Origin: an uncultured Lachnospiraceae bacterium
Lineage (GTDB): Bacteria > Bacillota > Clostridia > Lachnospirales > Lachnospiraceae
Direction: 5' to 3'
Assembly (NCBI GenBank): GCA_910586755.1
Contig: CAJUJM010000021.1
Span: 1-21,364 of the forward strand
DNA length: 21,364 nt
In this document: positions 1 through 8,385 of the stretch, in pieces
Position numbering within the stretch: the stretch's first letter is position 1
How the letters are laid out: the number at the start of each line of letters is the position of its first letter
Notes under the pieces: model-generated
The model's database searches: none
Told to the model about the DNA's origin: nothing
Seen by the model: the letters and a program-made list of their open reading frames with translations, nothing else
Program-made: the position numbers and the translations under genes

Positions 1-666
1 AAAGAAGTGGAAGAGAAAGAAAACAAAGCCCTGGAAGAGTACGGCCAGATGACCTTAGACCACAACAAAAACCGCCATAACATTCATCTGTTGTCCATTA
101 TCGGGGAGGTAGAAGGCCATGAAAACCTGTCGGGAAGCAGTAAAGCCACCAAATATGATCACGTTCTCCCAAAACTTGCGGAGATCGAGGACAACAAGGA
201 GGTGGAAGGCCTTCTGGTTCTGCTAAATACTTCAGGAGGAGATGTAGATGCCGGGCTTGCCATTGCGGAGATGATAGCCTCTTTAAGTATTCCCACCGTA
301 TCCCTGGTCCTGGGAGGAAGCCACTCCATTGGGGTGCCGTTGGCGGTAGCTTCTGACTATTCTTTTATTGTGCCTACAGGAACCATGATGATTCATCCGG
401 TGAGGATGAGCGGTATGGTCATCGGCGCTTCCCAGACCTATGAATATTTTGAAATGATTCAGGATCGGATCTTAAGCTTTGTATCCCGCCATTCCAGGAT
501 AAGCTACGAAGAATTGCTGCGGCTGATGCACAATACAGAGATGCTTACCAGGGATTTGGGAACGGTTCTGGTAGGCTCCGAAACCGTAGAAGCAGGACTG
601 ATTGATGAAGTAGGAGGGATTCGGGAAGCTCTTGGAAAGCTCCACCACATGATCGATTCCCTGTAA
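1..666 (+). CDS. tepA: ClpP-fold serine protease, TepA-like (5' end outside window)
   Basis: This is a ClpP/crotonase-fold protease of the translocation-enhancing protein TepA type. The frame is open to base 1. A GTG at base 7 could be a start, but it has no visible ribosome-binding site and the frame continues upstream, so the gene is probably cut by the window edge. Counting from that GTG, 219 residues remain. The ClpP-type triad is present: Ser107 in GGSHSIG, His130 in MMIHPV and Asp183 in LTRDLG. The NTSGGDVDAG stretch (74-83) matches the substrate-strand region of ClpP. No signal peptide or membrane segment is visible in the part seen. In Bacillus subtilis tepA lies just upstream of spoIIIE, the same arrangement as here, which supports TepA rather than a true ClpP. 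Its substrate is not known from sequence; peptide or signal-peptide degradation at the membrane is a family-level guess. The stop lies 10 nt before the promoter of the next gene. Confidence 0.85.
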   Translation, partial: KEVEEKENKALEEYGQMTLDHNKNRHNIHLLSIIGEVEGHENLSGSSKATKYDHVLPKLAEIEDNKEVEGLLVLLNTSGGDVDAGLAIAEMIASLSIPTVSLVLGGSHSIGVPLAVASDYSFIVPTGTMMIHPVRMSGMVIGASQTYEYFEMIQDRILSFVSRHSRISYEELLRLMHNTEMLTRDLGTVLVGSETVEAGLIDEVGGIREALGKLHHMIDSL

Positions 667-676
667 TAGTCAAGCC

Positions 677-705
677 TTGAAATTTCCTGGAAACTTTTGT
701 ATACT
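677..705 (+). promoter_or_regulatory. Sigma-A type promoter upstream of ftsK
   Basis: A -35 box TTGAAA (677-682) is separated by exactly 17 nt from a -10 box TATACT (700-705). Each box differs from consensus at one position. The expected transcription start is near base 712. It lies in the short gap between the protease stop (666) and ftsK, so the downstream run probably starts its own transcript here. Start-site mapping has not been done; the call rests on motif and spacing. Confidence 0.75.
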
Positions 706-767
706 ATCAACAATGGGTGTCTTTGCCCACGAAGCAGGGCTTTGGATTTCCCATGAAGGAAGATAGT

Positions 768-773
768 AGGAGG
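768..773 (+). promoter_or_regulatory. Ribosome-binding site that sets the ftsK start
   Basis: A perfect AGGAGG lies 9 nt before GTG 783. The upstream in-frame candidates, GTG 717 and ATG 753, have no such site. GTG 717 would also sit only about 5 nt after the predicted transcription start. Confidence 0.8.
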
Positions 774-782
774 CGTAATTTC

Positions 783-3707
783 GTGTCAGAAACGAAAAAA
801 AGAAAAACAGCACAGACCAGTACGAAAAAGCCGGGACGCCCAAAAAAGCCGCCGGAACCTGAGTATGATGAGGGCGCAGAGGTAATCCGGGCGGAGGTAC
901 TAATTGTAAGCTCTTTTGTAGTGGCTGTTCTGTTATTTTTAAGTAATTTTAATTTATGCGGCATCATCGGCCGTGTTCTGAAAAACGCCCAGCTGGGCCT
1001 GTTTGGCTCTATCGGGTATGTGGTTCCGATTTTTGTATTTATCGGCACCTGCTTTGCCCTGTCGAACCGGGGTAATGTGCGGGCGGCCCTGAAACTGGGA
1101 GCCGCAATCGGTACGGCCCTGATCCTGTGCGGCTTATGCCAGTTGATTTTCGGAAGTAAGGAACTAGAAGGAGCCGGATTTTTAGAATATTATCAGGCTT
1201 CTGCTGCAACCGGAGCAGGAGGAGGCCTTATGGGCGGTATTTTGGCAGGAGGCCTGTCCTCGGTGGCAGGGACTGTGGGAGCCTATGTGGTGCTGATTGC
1301 GGCTCTGGTGATCTGCATTGTGTGCATTACAGAAAAATCGGTAGTAAAAGCGGTGAAAAATGGCGGAGATAAGGCCTATCACTATGCCAGAGAGGATATG
1401 GACAGACGCCGGGAGATCCGGGCGGAACGCCAGGAAGAGCGGCGGAGGATGCGGGATGAGCAGAAGGTGCGGGGCGTGGATCTGGGCGCCACCAAGATTG
1501 AAGATTCCTCGAACCTGCCCTTGAGAACCGACGCCCCTGTGGAGTCTATGTTTGGTCCTGCGCCTAAATTGTCCGGCCTTCCGGGGGAGGACATTTTAGA
1601 GAGAGAAACAAAAGGAAAAACGGTTCATCCGGCAGACGTCTTTACCGGAAGCATTGCCCGCCCCGGGGATTCCCAGCCTTACATAGAAGAACCCCAGAAA
1701 GTTTCCCAAGATAAAATTTTGGAAGAGTCCCCCCTGGAAGAAGAGTTTTCCAGATCTTTTGCAGCGCCTAAGAACACCCGGACTCTCCGGGAAATGGACG
1801 TGGTGGAGATGGCAAAGTCCCCTGCCTATCCGGGAGAAGATGAAATTATTTTTCCGGAAGAGATGGAAGATCCAGAGGAAGCTTCATATTCGGAGGAGCC
1901 TCCTTTTGAGGAAGATCCCATTCCCGGAACGGTTGTCTTAGATGAAATCTGGGATAAGACAGACAGAAAAGAGCTTTCCATGGCTTTTCAGGAGGATGAG
2001 GAAAGCTATTATGACAGTTGGGAAGAAGAGGAAGCTGCTCCGGATATTATGGAGGCCCCCATTTCGGATACTATTTATGTCCCGGAGGGAGAAAAGCGGG
2101 TGGTGACGGCTTCTGGTAAAATTATTGAGACAGAAACAGAGCTTCTTGAGAAAAAACTGGAGAGACGGAAACAGGAAGTTAAAACAGAAGAAGAATCCCT
2201 TTCATCAGTAATGATGGCGGTTAAAGAAGCAGAGGAAAAGGAACTGCAAAAAGAATACAAATTCCCTTCAGTCAATCTTTTAAAGAAAGAAAACAAAAGC
2301 AGCACCTTCTCGGAACAGGAGTACAAAAATACGGCTATTAAGCTGCAGCAGACCTTAAGGGACTTTGGAGTAGGGGTGACGGTAACCAACATTAGCTGCG
2401 GTCCTTCTGTAACCCGCTATGAGCTTCACCCGGAACAGGGAGTGAAGGTAAGTAAGATTGTAGGCCTGGCAGACGATATTAAGCTGAGTCTGGCTGCGGC
2501 GGATATCCGGATTGAAGCGCCTATTCCCGGAAAATCCGCAGTGGGAATTGAGGTGCCGAATAAAGAAAACAATATTGTATACTTAAGAGAGCTTTTGGAA
2601 TCAGAGGAATTCCGCAGGCATCCCTCCAGGCTGGCTTTTGCCGTGGGAAAGGACATCGGAGGCCAGACCGTGGTGACAGACATTGCCAAGATGCCCCACC
2701 TGTTAATTGCAGGCGCCACCGGTTCCGGAAAGTCTGTGTGTATTAATACCCTGATTATGAGTATTCTCTATAAAGCAAATCCCAATGATGTAAAGCTGAT
2801 TATGGTGGATCCCAAGGTGGTGGAGTTAAGCGTTTACAACGGGATTCCCCATCTGCTGATTCCGGTTGTAACCGATCCCAAGAAGGCGTCGGGGGCCTTA
2901 AACTGGGCCGTGGCGGAGATGACGGACCGGTATAAAAAGTTTGCCGAGTACGGCGTCCGGGATTTGAAGGGCTATAATGAGAGAGTAGAAAATATCCAGG
3001 ACATTGAAGATGAGAATAAGCCCAAAAAGATGCCTCAGATTGTGATTATCGTAGATGAGCTGGCGGATCTGATGATGGTGGCTCCGGGGGAGGTGGAGGA
3101 TTCCATCTGCCGTCTGGCCCAGCTGGCCCGTGCGGCAGGCATCCATCTGGTAATTGCCACCCAGAGGCCGTCGGTAAATGTTATTACCGGCCTGATTAAA
3201 GCCAATGTGCCTTCCCGAATTGCCTTTGCCGTTTCCTCCGGCGTGGATTCCCGTACCATTATTGATATGAACGGGGCGGAAAAGCTGTTGGGAAAAGGAG
3301 ACATGCTGTTTTATCCTTCCGGAATACCAAAGCCTCAACGTGTTCAGGGAGCTTTTGTGTCTGACCATGAGGTGGCTCAGGTGGTGGAATTTTTAACCAA
3401 ACAGGAGGTGGCAAATTCCTACAACCCGGATGTGGAGCAGCAGATTGTCAAAGGATCCCAGGATGTGGCAAAAGGCGGAAGCGAGAGGGATGAGTATTTT
3501 GCCCATGCAGCTAAGTTTATCATAGAAAAAGACAAGGCGTCTATCGGTATGCTTCAGCGGGTGTTTAAGATCGGTTTTAACCGGGCGGCCCGTATTATGG
3601 ATCAGCTGGCGGAGGCCGGAGTAGTAGGAGAGGAAGAGGGAACAAAACCGCGTAAAGTTCTTATGTCCATGGAGCAGTTTGAAGAGCTTATGGAAATGGG
3701 CGGTTGA
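783..3707 (+). CDS. ftsK: DNA translocase FtsK/SpoIIIE
   Basis: This is a membrane-anchored, hexameric, ATP-driven DNA pump that moves chromosomal DNA through the division or sporulation septum. With the start at GTG 783 (AGGAGG 9 nt upstream) the protein is 974 residues. Order: a short basic tail with an AT-hook-like PGRPKK (17-22); about four membrane segments (roughly 36-56, 72-94, 101-123, 163-183); a long charged, mostly acidic linker to about 510; then the motor. Walker A is GATGSGKS (644-651). Walker B is IVIIVDE with Asp758. The winged-helix gamma domain that reads oriented DNA motifs (KOPS/SRS type) fills about the last 70 residues (SIGMLQRVFKIGFNRAARIM region). The gene has its own promoter and is followed 32 nt later by fhs. 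FtsK (division) and SpoIIIE (sporulation) cannot be told apart from sequence alone; the neighbouring tepA resembles the spoIIIE locus of Bacillus. Confidence 0.95.
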   Translation: MSETKKRKTAQTSTKKPGRPKKPPEPEYDEGAEVIRAEVLIVSSFVVAVLLFLSNFNLCGIIGRVLKNAQLGLFGSIGYVVPIFVFIGTCFALSNRGNVRAALKLGAAIGTALILCGLCQLIFGSKELEGAGFLEYYQASAATGAGGGLMGGILAGGLSSVAGTVGAYVVLIAALVICIVCITEKSVVKAVKNGGDKAYHYAREDMDRRREIRAERQEERRRMRDEQKVRGVDLGATKIEDSSNLPLRTDAPVESMFGPAPKLSGLPGEDILERETKGKTVHPADVFTGSIARPGDSQPYIEEPQKVSQDKILEESPLEEEFSRSFAAPKNTRTLREMDVVEMAKSPAYPGEDEIIFPEEMEDPEEASYSEEPPFEEDPIPGTVVLDEIWDKTDRKELSMAFQEDEESYYDSWEEEEAAPDIMEAPISDTIYVPEGEKRVVTASGKIIETETELLEKKLERRKQEVKTEEESLSSVMMAVKEAEEKELQKEYKFPSVNLLKKENKSSTFSEQEYKNTAIKLQQTLRDFGVGVTVTNISCGPSVTRYELHPEQGVKVSKIVGLADDIKLSLAAADIRIEAPIPGKSAVGIEVPNKENNIVYLRELLESEEFRRHPSRLAFAVGKDIGGQTVVTDIAKMPHLLIAGATGSGKSVCINTLIMSILYKANPNDVKLIMVDPKVVELSVYNGIPHLLIPVVTDPKKASGALNWAVAEMTDRYKKFAEYGVRDLKGYNERVENIQDIEDENKPKKMPQIVIIVDELADLMMVAPGEVEDSICRLAQLARAAGIHLVIATQRPSVNVITGLIKANVPSRIAFAVSSGVDSRTIIDMNGAEKLLGKGDMLFYPSGIPKPQRVQGAFVSDHEVAQVVEFLTKQEVANSYNPDVEQQIVKGSQDVAKGGSERDEYFAHAAKFIIEKDKASIGMLQRVFKIGFNRAARIMDQLAEAGVVGEEEGTKPRKVLMSMEQFEELMEMGG

Positions 3708-3739
3708 AACACCATAAAACAAAAACAGGAGGATAAAGG

Positions 3740-5410
3740 ATGAAAACAGATATTCAGATTGCTCAGGAAGCCCAGATGCAGCCCATTAAAGAGGTGGCGG
3801 CAAACTATGGCATTGGGGAGGACGAGCTGGAGCTTTACGGAAAGTATAAGGCAAAGCTTGGGGACCAGGTTTGGGAGAGGGTAAAAGATCGCCCGGATGG
3901 AAAGCTGGTATTGGTAACCGCCATCAATCCCACCCCCGCAGGAGAGGGAAAGACTACCACCTCCATAGGCCTGGGACAGGCTTTTGCCAAGGTGGGAAAA
4001 AATGCCATTATTGCTTTGCGTGAGCCCTCTTTAGGCCCTTGTTTTGGTATAAAAGGAGGGGCCGCCGGAGGCGGATATGCTCAGGTTGTCCCCATGGAAG
4101 ACTTAAACCTGCATTTTACCGGAGATTTCCATGCCATTACCTCTGCCAATAATCTTTTGGCAGCCCTTTTAGATAACCACATTCAGCAGGGAAATGCCCT
4201 GGGGATCGATCCCAGACAGGTGCTGTGGAAACGCTGCCTGGATATGAACGACAGAGTCCTCCGCAATGTGATCGTAGGCCTGGGGGCAAAAGGGGACGGA
4301 ATGGTGAGAGAAGATCACTTTGTCATCACTGTGGCGTCAGAGATAATGGCAATTCTGTGCCTGTCTGAAGATATGAAGGATCTGAAGGAACGTCTTGGAA
4401 AGATTGTTGTTGCATATAATTTTGCTGGAGAGCCGGTTACGGCAGCCCAGTTAAATGCAGTGGGCTCTATGGCAGCTCTTTTAAAGGATGCATTAAAGCC
4501 AAACCTGATTCAGACCTTAGAGCACACCGGCGCCATTGTCCACGGCGGGCCTTTTGCCAACATTGCCCACGGCTGCAACAGCGTAAGGGCTACCAGAACC
4601 GCTTTAAAGCTTGCGGACATCGTAGTAACCGAGGCCGGATTCGGAGCAGATTTGGGCGCTGAGAAATTCTTTGATATTAAGTGCCGCAAGGCTGGATTAA
4701 AGCCGGACGCAGTGGTTTTGGTTGCTACCGTCCGGGCGCTGAAATATAACGGCGGCGTGGCTAAGGCCGATTTGGCAAATGAGAATCTGCCTGCTTTGGA
4801 AAGGGGAATTGTGAACCTGGAAAAGCACATTGAGAATCTTCAGAAATACGGAGTTCCCGTTGTGGTAACCTTAAATTCCTTTATTACCGATACCAAAGCA
4901 GAGTACGAATACGTGAAAAAATTCTGTGAGGACAGAGGATGTGAGTTTGCTCTCTCAGAGGTTTGGGAAAAAGGCGGAGAAGGCGGCGTAGAACTGGCAA
5001 ATAAGGTCCTTCACACTCTGGAAACCAAAGAAAGCGGTTTCCATGTGCTCTATCCGGATGAAATGAGCTTAAAAGATAAAATTAGTACCGTGGCGTCTGA
5101 GATTTACGGAGCGGACGGCGTTTCCTATGCGCCCGCTGCAGATAAGGCATTAAAGAGAATCGAGGAGATGGGCTTTGGAAATCTTCCGGTATGTATGGCA
5201 AAAACCCAGTATTCCTTATCCGACGATCAGACAAAGCTGGGCCGCCCAACCGGATTTACCGTCAATGTGCGGGATGCCTACGTGTCCGCCGGAGCCGGTT
5301 TTGTAGTGGTTCTTACGGGAGCGATTATGACGATGCCCGGCCTTCCCAAAAAGCCGGCTGCAGACAGTATTGATGTAGATGAAAACGGAGCAATCACAGG
5401 ATTGTTCTAA
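3740..5410 (+). CDS. fhs: Formate--tetrahydrofolate ligase
   Basis: This cytoplasmic enzyme makes 10-formyl-tetrahydrofolate from formate, tetrahydrofolate and ATP. At 556 residues it has the usual bacterial length. The P-loop is TPAGEGKTTTS (65-75). The family signature follows with REPSLGPCFGIKGGAAGGG (94-112) and LHFTGDFHAI (124-133). AGGAGG sits 7 nt before the ATG. The enzyme belongs to the acetyl-CoA pathway of acetogens, but is also common in non-acetogenic Clostridia, where it supplies one-carbon units for purines and for formyl-Met-tRNA. Its location between ftsK and murE is not explained by pathway. The same gene run later encodes fmt, which consumes its product. No other Wood-Ljungdahl gene is present here, so acetogenesis cannot be inferred. 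Confidence 0.97.
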   Translation: MKTDIQIAQEAQMQPIKEVAANYGIGEDELELYGKYKAKLGDQVWERVKDRPDGKLVLVTAINPTPAGEGKTTTSIGLGQAFAKVGKNAIIALREPSLGPCFGIKGGAAGGGYAQVVPMEDLNLHFTGDFHAITSANNLLAALLDNHIQQGNALGIDPRQVLWKRCLDMNDRVLRNVIVGLGAKGDGMVREDHFVITVASEIMAILCLSEDMKDLKERLGKIVVAYNFAGEPVTAAQLNAVGSMAALLKDALKPNLIQTLEHTGAIVHGGPFANIAHGCNSVRATRTALKLADIVVTEAGFGADLGAEKFFDIKCRKAGLKPDAVVLVATVRALKYNGGVAKADLANENLPALERGIVNLEKHIENLQKYGVPVVVTLNSFITDTKAEYEYVKKFCEDRGCEFALSEVWEKGGEGGVELANKVLHTLETKESGFHVLYPDEMSLKDKISTVASEIYGADGVSYAPAADKALKRIEEMGFGNLPVCMAKTQYSLSDDQTKLGRPTGFTVNVRDAYVSAGAGFVVVLTGAIMTMPGLPKKPAADSIDVDENGAITGLF

Positions 5411-5419
5411 AGGGGAATT

Positions 5420-5425
5420 AGGAGG
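5420..5425 (+). promoter_or_regulatory. Ribosome-binding site that sets the murE start
   Basis: AGGAGG lies 4 nt before ATG 5430. A longer in-frame reading from ATG 5379 would run 32 nt into fhs and has no comparable site. The protein from 5430 begins directly with the expected MurE N-terminal domain. Confidence 0.7.
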
Positions 5426-5429
5426 ATTT

Positions 5430-6899
5430 ATGGCAGTTAGAGAGTGGCTAAAGGAGATTTCGTACACGCTTCTTCAGGGAAGTCTTGAGGAAGAGGTGAC
5501 AGAAGTTATTTACGATTCCAGAAAAGCGGCGGAAAAAACCGTGTTTGTGTGTATGAAGGGGGCAAAGGTGGATTCCCACCAGTTTATCCCCCAGGTTCTG
5601 GCGGCAGGCTGCCGCGTGCTGGTGGTGGAGCATCCGGTGGAAGTCCCTCAGGATGTTACGGTGCTCCAGGTAGAAAACGGCCGTCAGGCGTTAGCCCTTC
5701 TCTCTGCCGCCAGATTTGGCTATCCGGCCAGGAAGATGGTAACCATCGGCGTTACAGGAACCAAGGGAAAGACCACCACCACCCATATGATTAAGGCGAT
5801 TTTAGAGGCCTGTGGAAAAAAGGTGGGGATGATCGGAACCACGGGAGTGGTAATCGGGGATCAGGCGCGGCCCACAGTCAATACAACCCCGGAATCCTGG
5901 GCTCTTCATCAGGCTTTTGATGAGATGGTAAAGGCAGGCTGTGAGTATATGGTCATGGAGGTTTCCTCTCAGGGGCTAAAGATGCACCGGGTAGACGGAA
6001 TTACCTTTGATTACGGCCTGTTTACCAACCTTTCCAGAGACCACATCGGCCCGGATGAGCACGAAAGCTTTGAAGAATATCTGTACTATAAATCCCGGAT
6101 TTTTGCCTGTTCCCGGGTGGGATTTTTAAACCGGGATGACTCTCATTATGAAGAAATTAAGAAAAATGCCCGGTGCCCCATATATGACTTCAGTCTTCAG
6201 ACACCCTGTGATTTTTATGCTTCCAACATCCGCTGTGTGGCGGAGGAAGGCTTTGTGGGAGTGGAGTTTGGCATAAATGGCAGATATGAGGCCAAAGTCC
6301 AGGTAGGCGTTCCGGGACGTTTTAATGTCTATAACGCCCTGGGAGCCTTTGCGGTGGCCAGCTTTTTAGAGCTTCCCGGCGAAAAGATGGAGAAAGCCTT
6401 AAAAACCCTTCGGATTAACGGCCGGATGGAGCTGGTTTACAGCTCCGAAAAGTGCTCGGTCATCGTAGACTATGCCCACAACGCGGTCAGTATGGAAAGC
6501 CTTCTTAAGACCTTGCGGGAATATAAGCCCAAACGTTTGGTCTGTGTTTTTGGATGCGGAGGAAACCGATCCAAAGACAGACGGTATTCTATGGGAGAGA
6601 TGGGAGGAAAGATGGCGGATCTGTCCATCCTCACTGCCGACAATTCCAGATTTGAAAAGACAGAGGACATTATTGCGGATATTAAAAGCGCCCTGGTTCC
6701 CACCGGCGGGGCATACCTGGAAATTCCGGATCGAAGGGAAGCCATTACTTACGCCCTGAATCATGCAAAAGAGGGAGACATGATTGCAGTAATCGGAAAA
6801 GGCCATGAGGATTACCAGGAAGAAAACGGCGTCCGCCGTCCCTTCTTAGACAGGGCGGTTATTGAGGAGGTAATAGCATCATGGCAGAACTTGGCATAA
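5430..6899 (+). CDS. murE: UDP-MurNAc-tripeptide synthetase MurE
   Basis: This Mur ligase adds the third stem-peptide amino acid to UDP-MurNAc-L-Ala-D-Glu in the cytoplasm, using ATP. From ATG 5430 it has 489 residues, a normal length. The ATP loop is GVTGTKGKTTT (107-117). The carbamylated-lysine position is probably Lys221 in YYKSRIF. The substrate-recognition loop reads ADNSRFE (403-409) where DAP-adding enzymes usually have DNPR. The C-terminal GKGHEDYQ (456-463) is typical of meso-diaminopimelate enzymes. GTKGKTT, the HIGPDEHESFEEY stretch (205-217) and DYAHN (347-351) instead resemble my memory of streptococcal, lysine-adding MurE. I favour meso-DAP because DNxR and GKGHE are both present. 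The gene follows fhs by 19 nt and overlaps murF by 19 nt, so the two are probably translationally coupled. Confidence 0.92.
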   Translation: MAVREWLKEISYTLLQGSLEEEVTEVIYDSRKAAEKTVFVCMKGAKVDSHQFIPQVLAAGCRVLVVEHPVEVPQDVTVLQVENGRQALALLSAARFGYPARKMVTIGVTGTKGKTTTTHMIKAILEACGKKVGMIGTTGVVIGDQARPTVNTTPESWALHQAFDEMVKAGCEYMVMEVSSQGLKMHRVDGITFDYGLFTNLSRDHIGPDEHESFEEYLYYKSRIFACSRVGFLNRDDSHYEEIKKNARCPIYDFSLQTPCDFYASNIRCVAEEGFVGVEFGINGRYEAKVQVGVPGRFNVYNALGAFAVASFLELPGEKMEKALKTLRINGRMELVYSSEKCSVIVDYAHNAVSMESLLKTLREYKPKRLVCVFGCGGNRSKDRRYSMGEMGGKMADLSILTADNSRFEKTEDIIADIKSALVPTGGAYLEIPDRREAITYALNHAKEGDMIAVIGKGHEDYQEENGVRRPFLDRAVIEEVIASWQNLA

Positions 6900-8314
6900 A
6901 AGAAATTGTAAAGGCTACCGGCGGCCGTCTGGTTTGGGGAAGCGATGAACAAGGCATTACGTCCATAGAGACCGATTCCAGAAAAGCAGGGGCAGGTTCC
7001 CTGTTTGTTCCGGTGATCGGGGAACGGGTGGACGGACACCGGTTTCTTGTTTCTGCCTTAAAGGGAGGCGCGAAAGCGGTGCTTACCAGCCGCCATCCGG
7101 ATAAAGAGGCAGTGGAACAGGAGCTGGGAGACGTCCGGGGTTTGGAGACGCCGGCCTGGATTTATGTGAAAGATACCGTAAAGGCCCTTCAGGATATGGG
7201 GGCCTTTTGCCGCAGGAATATAAAGGTTCCGGTAATCGGTGTTACGGGAAGCGTGGGGAAGACCACCACCAGAGAGATGATAGCCTGCGCTCTGTCCGGG
7301 GGCTATGAAAAGGTTTTTAAAACATCCGGCAATCATAACAGTCAGGTAGGGGTTCCCATTACTCTGTTTCAGGTGGAGCCGGAGGATGAGATTGCCGTTT
7401 TGGAGCTGGGGATGAGCCAGCCGGGGGAGATGGAAAAGATTGCTTCTATTGCCGGGGTGGACATGGCGGCCATTACCAATATCGGAATTGCCCATATTGG
7501 ACAACTGAAAAGCCAGGAGAACATCTGTAAGGAAAAGCTGAATATCCAGGAAGGCATGAAAAAGGGCGGAATCCTGTTTTTAAACGGAGATGATGAAATT
7601 TTAAAACTTAAAACCGCCAGGGAAGGAATCCGTACCATTTATTACGGCACAGGGGAAAACTGTCATTACCGGGCAAAAGAGATAACTTCCCGGGATGGTT
7701 TTCCGGCATTTACCGCCGTCTGCCCGGATGGGGAAGAGGCCCGGGTCCATTTAAAGGTTTTGGGGCAGCACAACGTGTTAAACGCCATTCTTTCCATTGC
7801 CGTGGCTAGGGAAAATCAGGTCCCCCTTAAGGCGGCGGCAGAAGCTCTGGAAGGTTTTACCGGATATGAGGGCAGGCAGCAGATTTATGAAACCGGAAAG
7901 CTTACGGTGATTGACGATTCTTATAATGCAAGTCCGGCCTCTATGAAGGCCGGACTGGAGGCTTTAATGTCCGTCCATCCGGGAAGAAGAAAGATCGCGG
8001 TGCTGGCGGATATGAAAGAGCTGGGGCCGGATGAGGTTTCCTATCACCGGGAGATTGGAGCTTATATCGGAGCACATTTAGAAGAACATATGGCGGATGA
8101 AATCCTGCTTTTGGGAGATTTGGCGGCGGAAATCCGGACTGGGCTTTTAAAAGCACGGCCGGACTGGGAAGATTGTGGAAACGTCCAAACGTTTTCGGAT
8201 AAGGAAAGCTTGTCAGATGCTCTGAACAATCTTTTAAAAGACGGGGACTGCATCCTCTTTAAAGGCTCCAACAGTATGGGGCTGGGGCCGGTGGCCGCCG
8301 CCTTTTGTAAATAG
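6881..8314 (+). CDS. murF: UDP-MurNAc-tripeptide--D-Ala-D-Ala ligase MurF
   Basis: MurF joins the D-Ala-D-Ala dipeptide to UDP-MurNAc-tripeptide, completing the cytoplasmic pentapeptide precursor. Its 477 residues show the three-domain Mur ligase plan. The N-terminal substrate domain contains TDSRKAGAGSLFVPV (31-45). The ATP loop is GVTGSVGKTTT (120-130), followed by the MurF-typical SGNHNSQVGVPITL and ELGMSQPGEM. The C-terminal domain contains VIDDSYNASPASMKAG and ends with KGSNSMGLG. The ATG lies 10 nt after an AGGAGG embedded in the end of murE, and the 19-nt overlap links its translation to murE. In many bacteria murE and murF lie in the dcw division cluster; here they sit between fhs and priA, with no murD, mraY, murG or ftsW in view. 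Confidence 0.95.
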   Translation: MAELGIKEIVKATGGRLVWGSDEQGITSIETDSRKAGAGSLFVPVIGERVDGHRFLVSALKGGAKAVLTSRHPDKEAVEQELGDVRGLETPAWIYVKDTVKALQDMGAFCRRNIKVPVIGVTGSVGKTTTREMIACALSGGYEKVFKTSGNHNSQVGVPITLFQVEPEDEIAVLELGMSQPGEMEKIASIAGVDMAAITNIGIAHIGQLKSQENICKEKLNIQEGMKKGGILFLNGDDEILKLKTAREGIRTIYYGTGENCHYRAKEITSRDGFPAFTAVCPDGEEARVHLKVLGQHNVLNAILSIAVARENQVPLKAAAEALEGFTGYEGRQQIYETGKLTVIDDSYNASPASMKAGLEALMSVHPGRRKIAVLADMKELGPDEVSYHREIGAYIGAHLEEHMADEILLLGDLAAEIRTGLLKARPDWEDCGNVQTFSDKESLSDALNNLLKDGDCILFKGSNSMGLGPVAAAFCK

Positions 8315-8385
8315 GAGGAATGTATTAACAGGTAACGTGAAGCGGCCTATGCCGGCCCCTGATCTGAAAGGAGGACTAGTTTCCC

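Noticed and set aside
717..782. Longer FtsK starting at GTG 717 or ATG 753
   Set aside because: No ribosome-binding site precedes either codon, and GTG 717 would fall almost at the predicted transcription start. GTG 783 has AGGAGG at good spacing.
2898..3368. A 156-residue open frame on the - strand inside ftsK
   Set aside because: It lies opposite the conserved FtsK motor. It has no recognisable domain or ribosome-binding site and is best explained as a shadow of the coding strand; the other opposite-strand frames are rejected on the same grounds.
8313..8328. AGGAGG followed by ATG TAT TAA after murF, a possible two-codon minigene
   Set aside because: Only 1 nt separates the site from the ATG, and no conserved leader or regulatory structure is visible. 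It may be residual or chance sequence.
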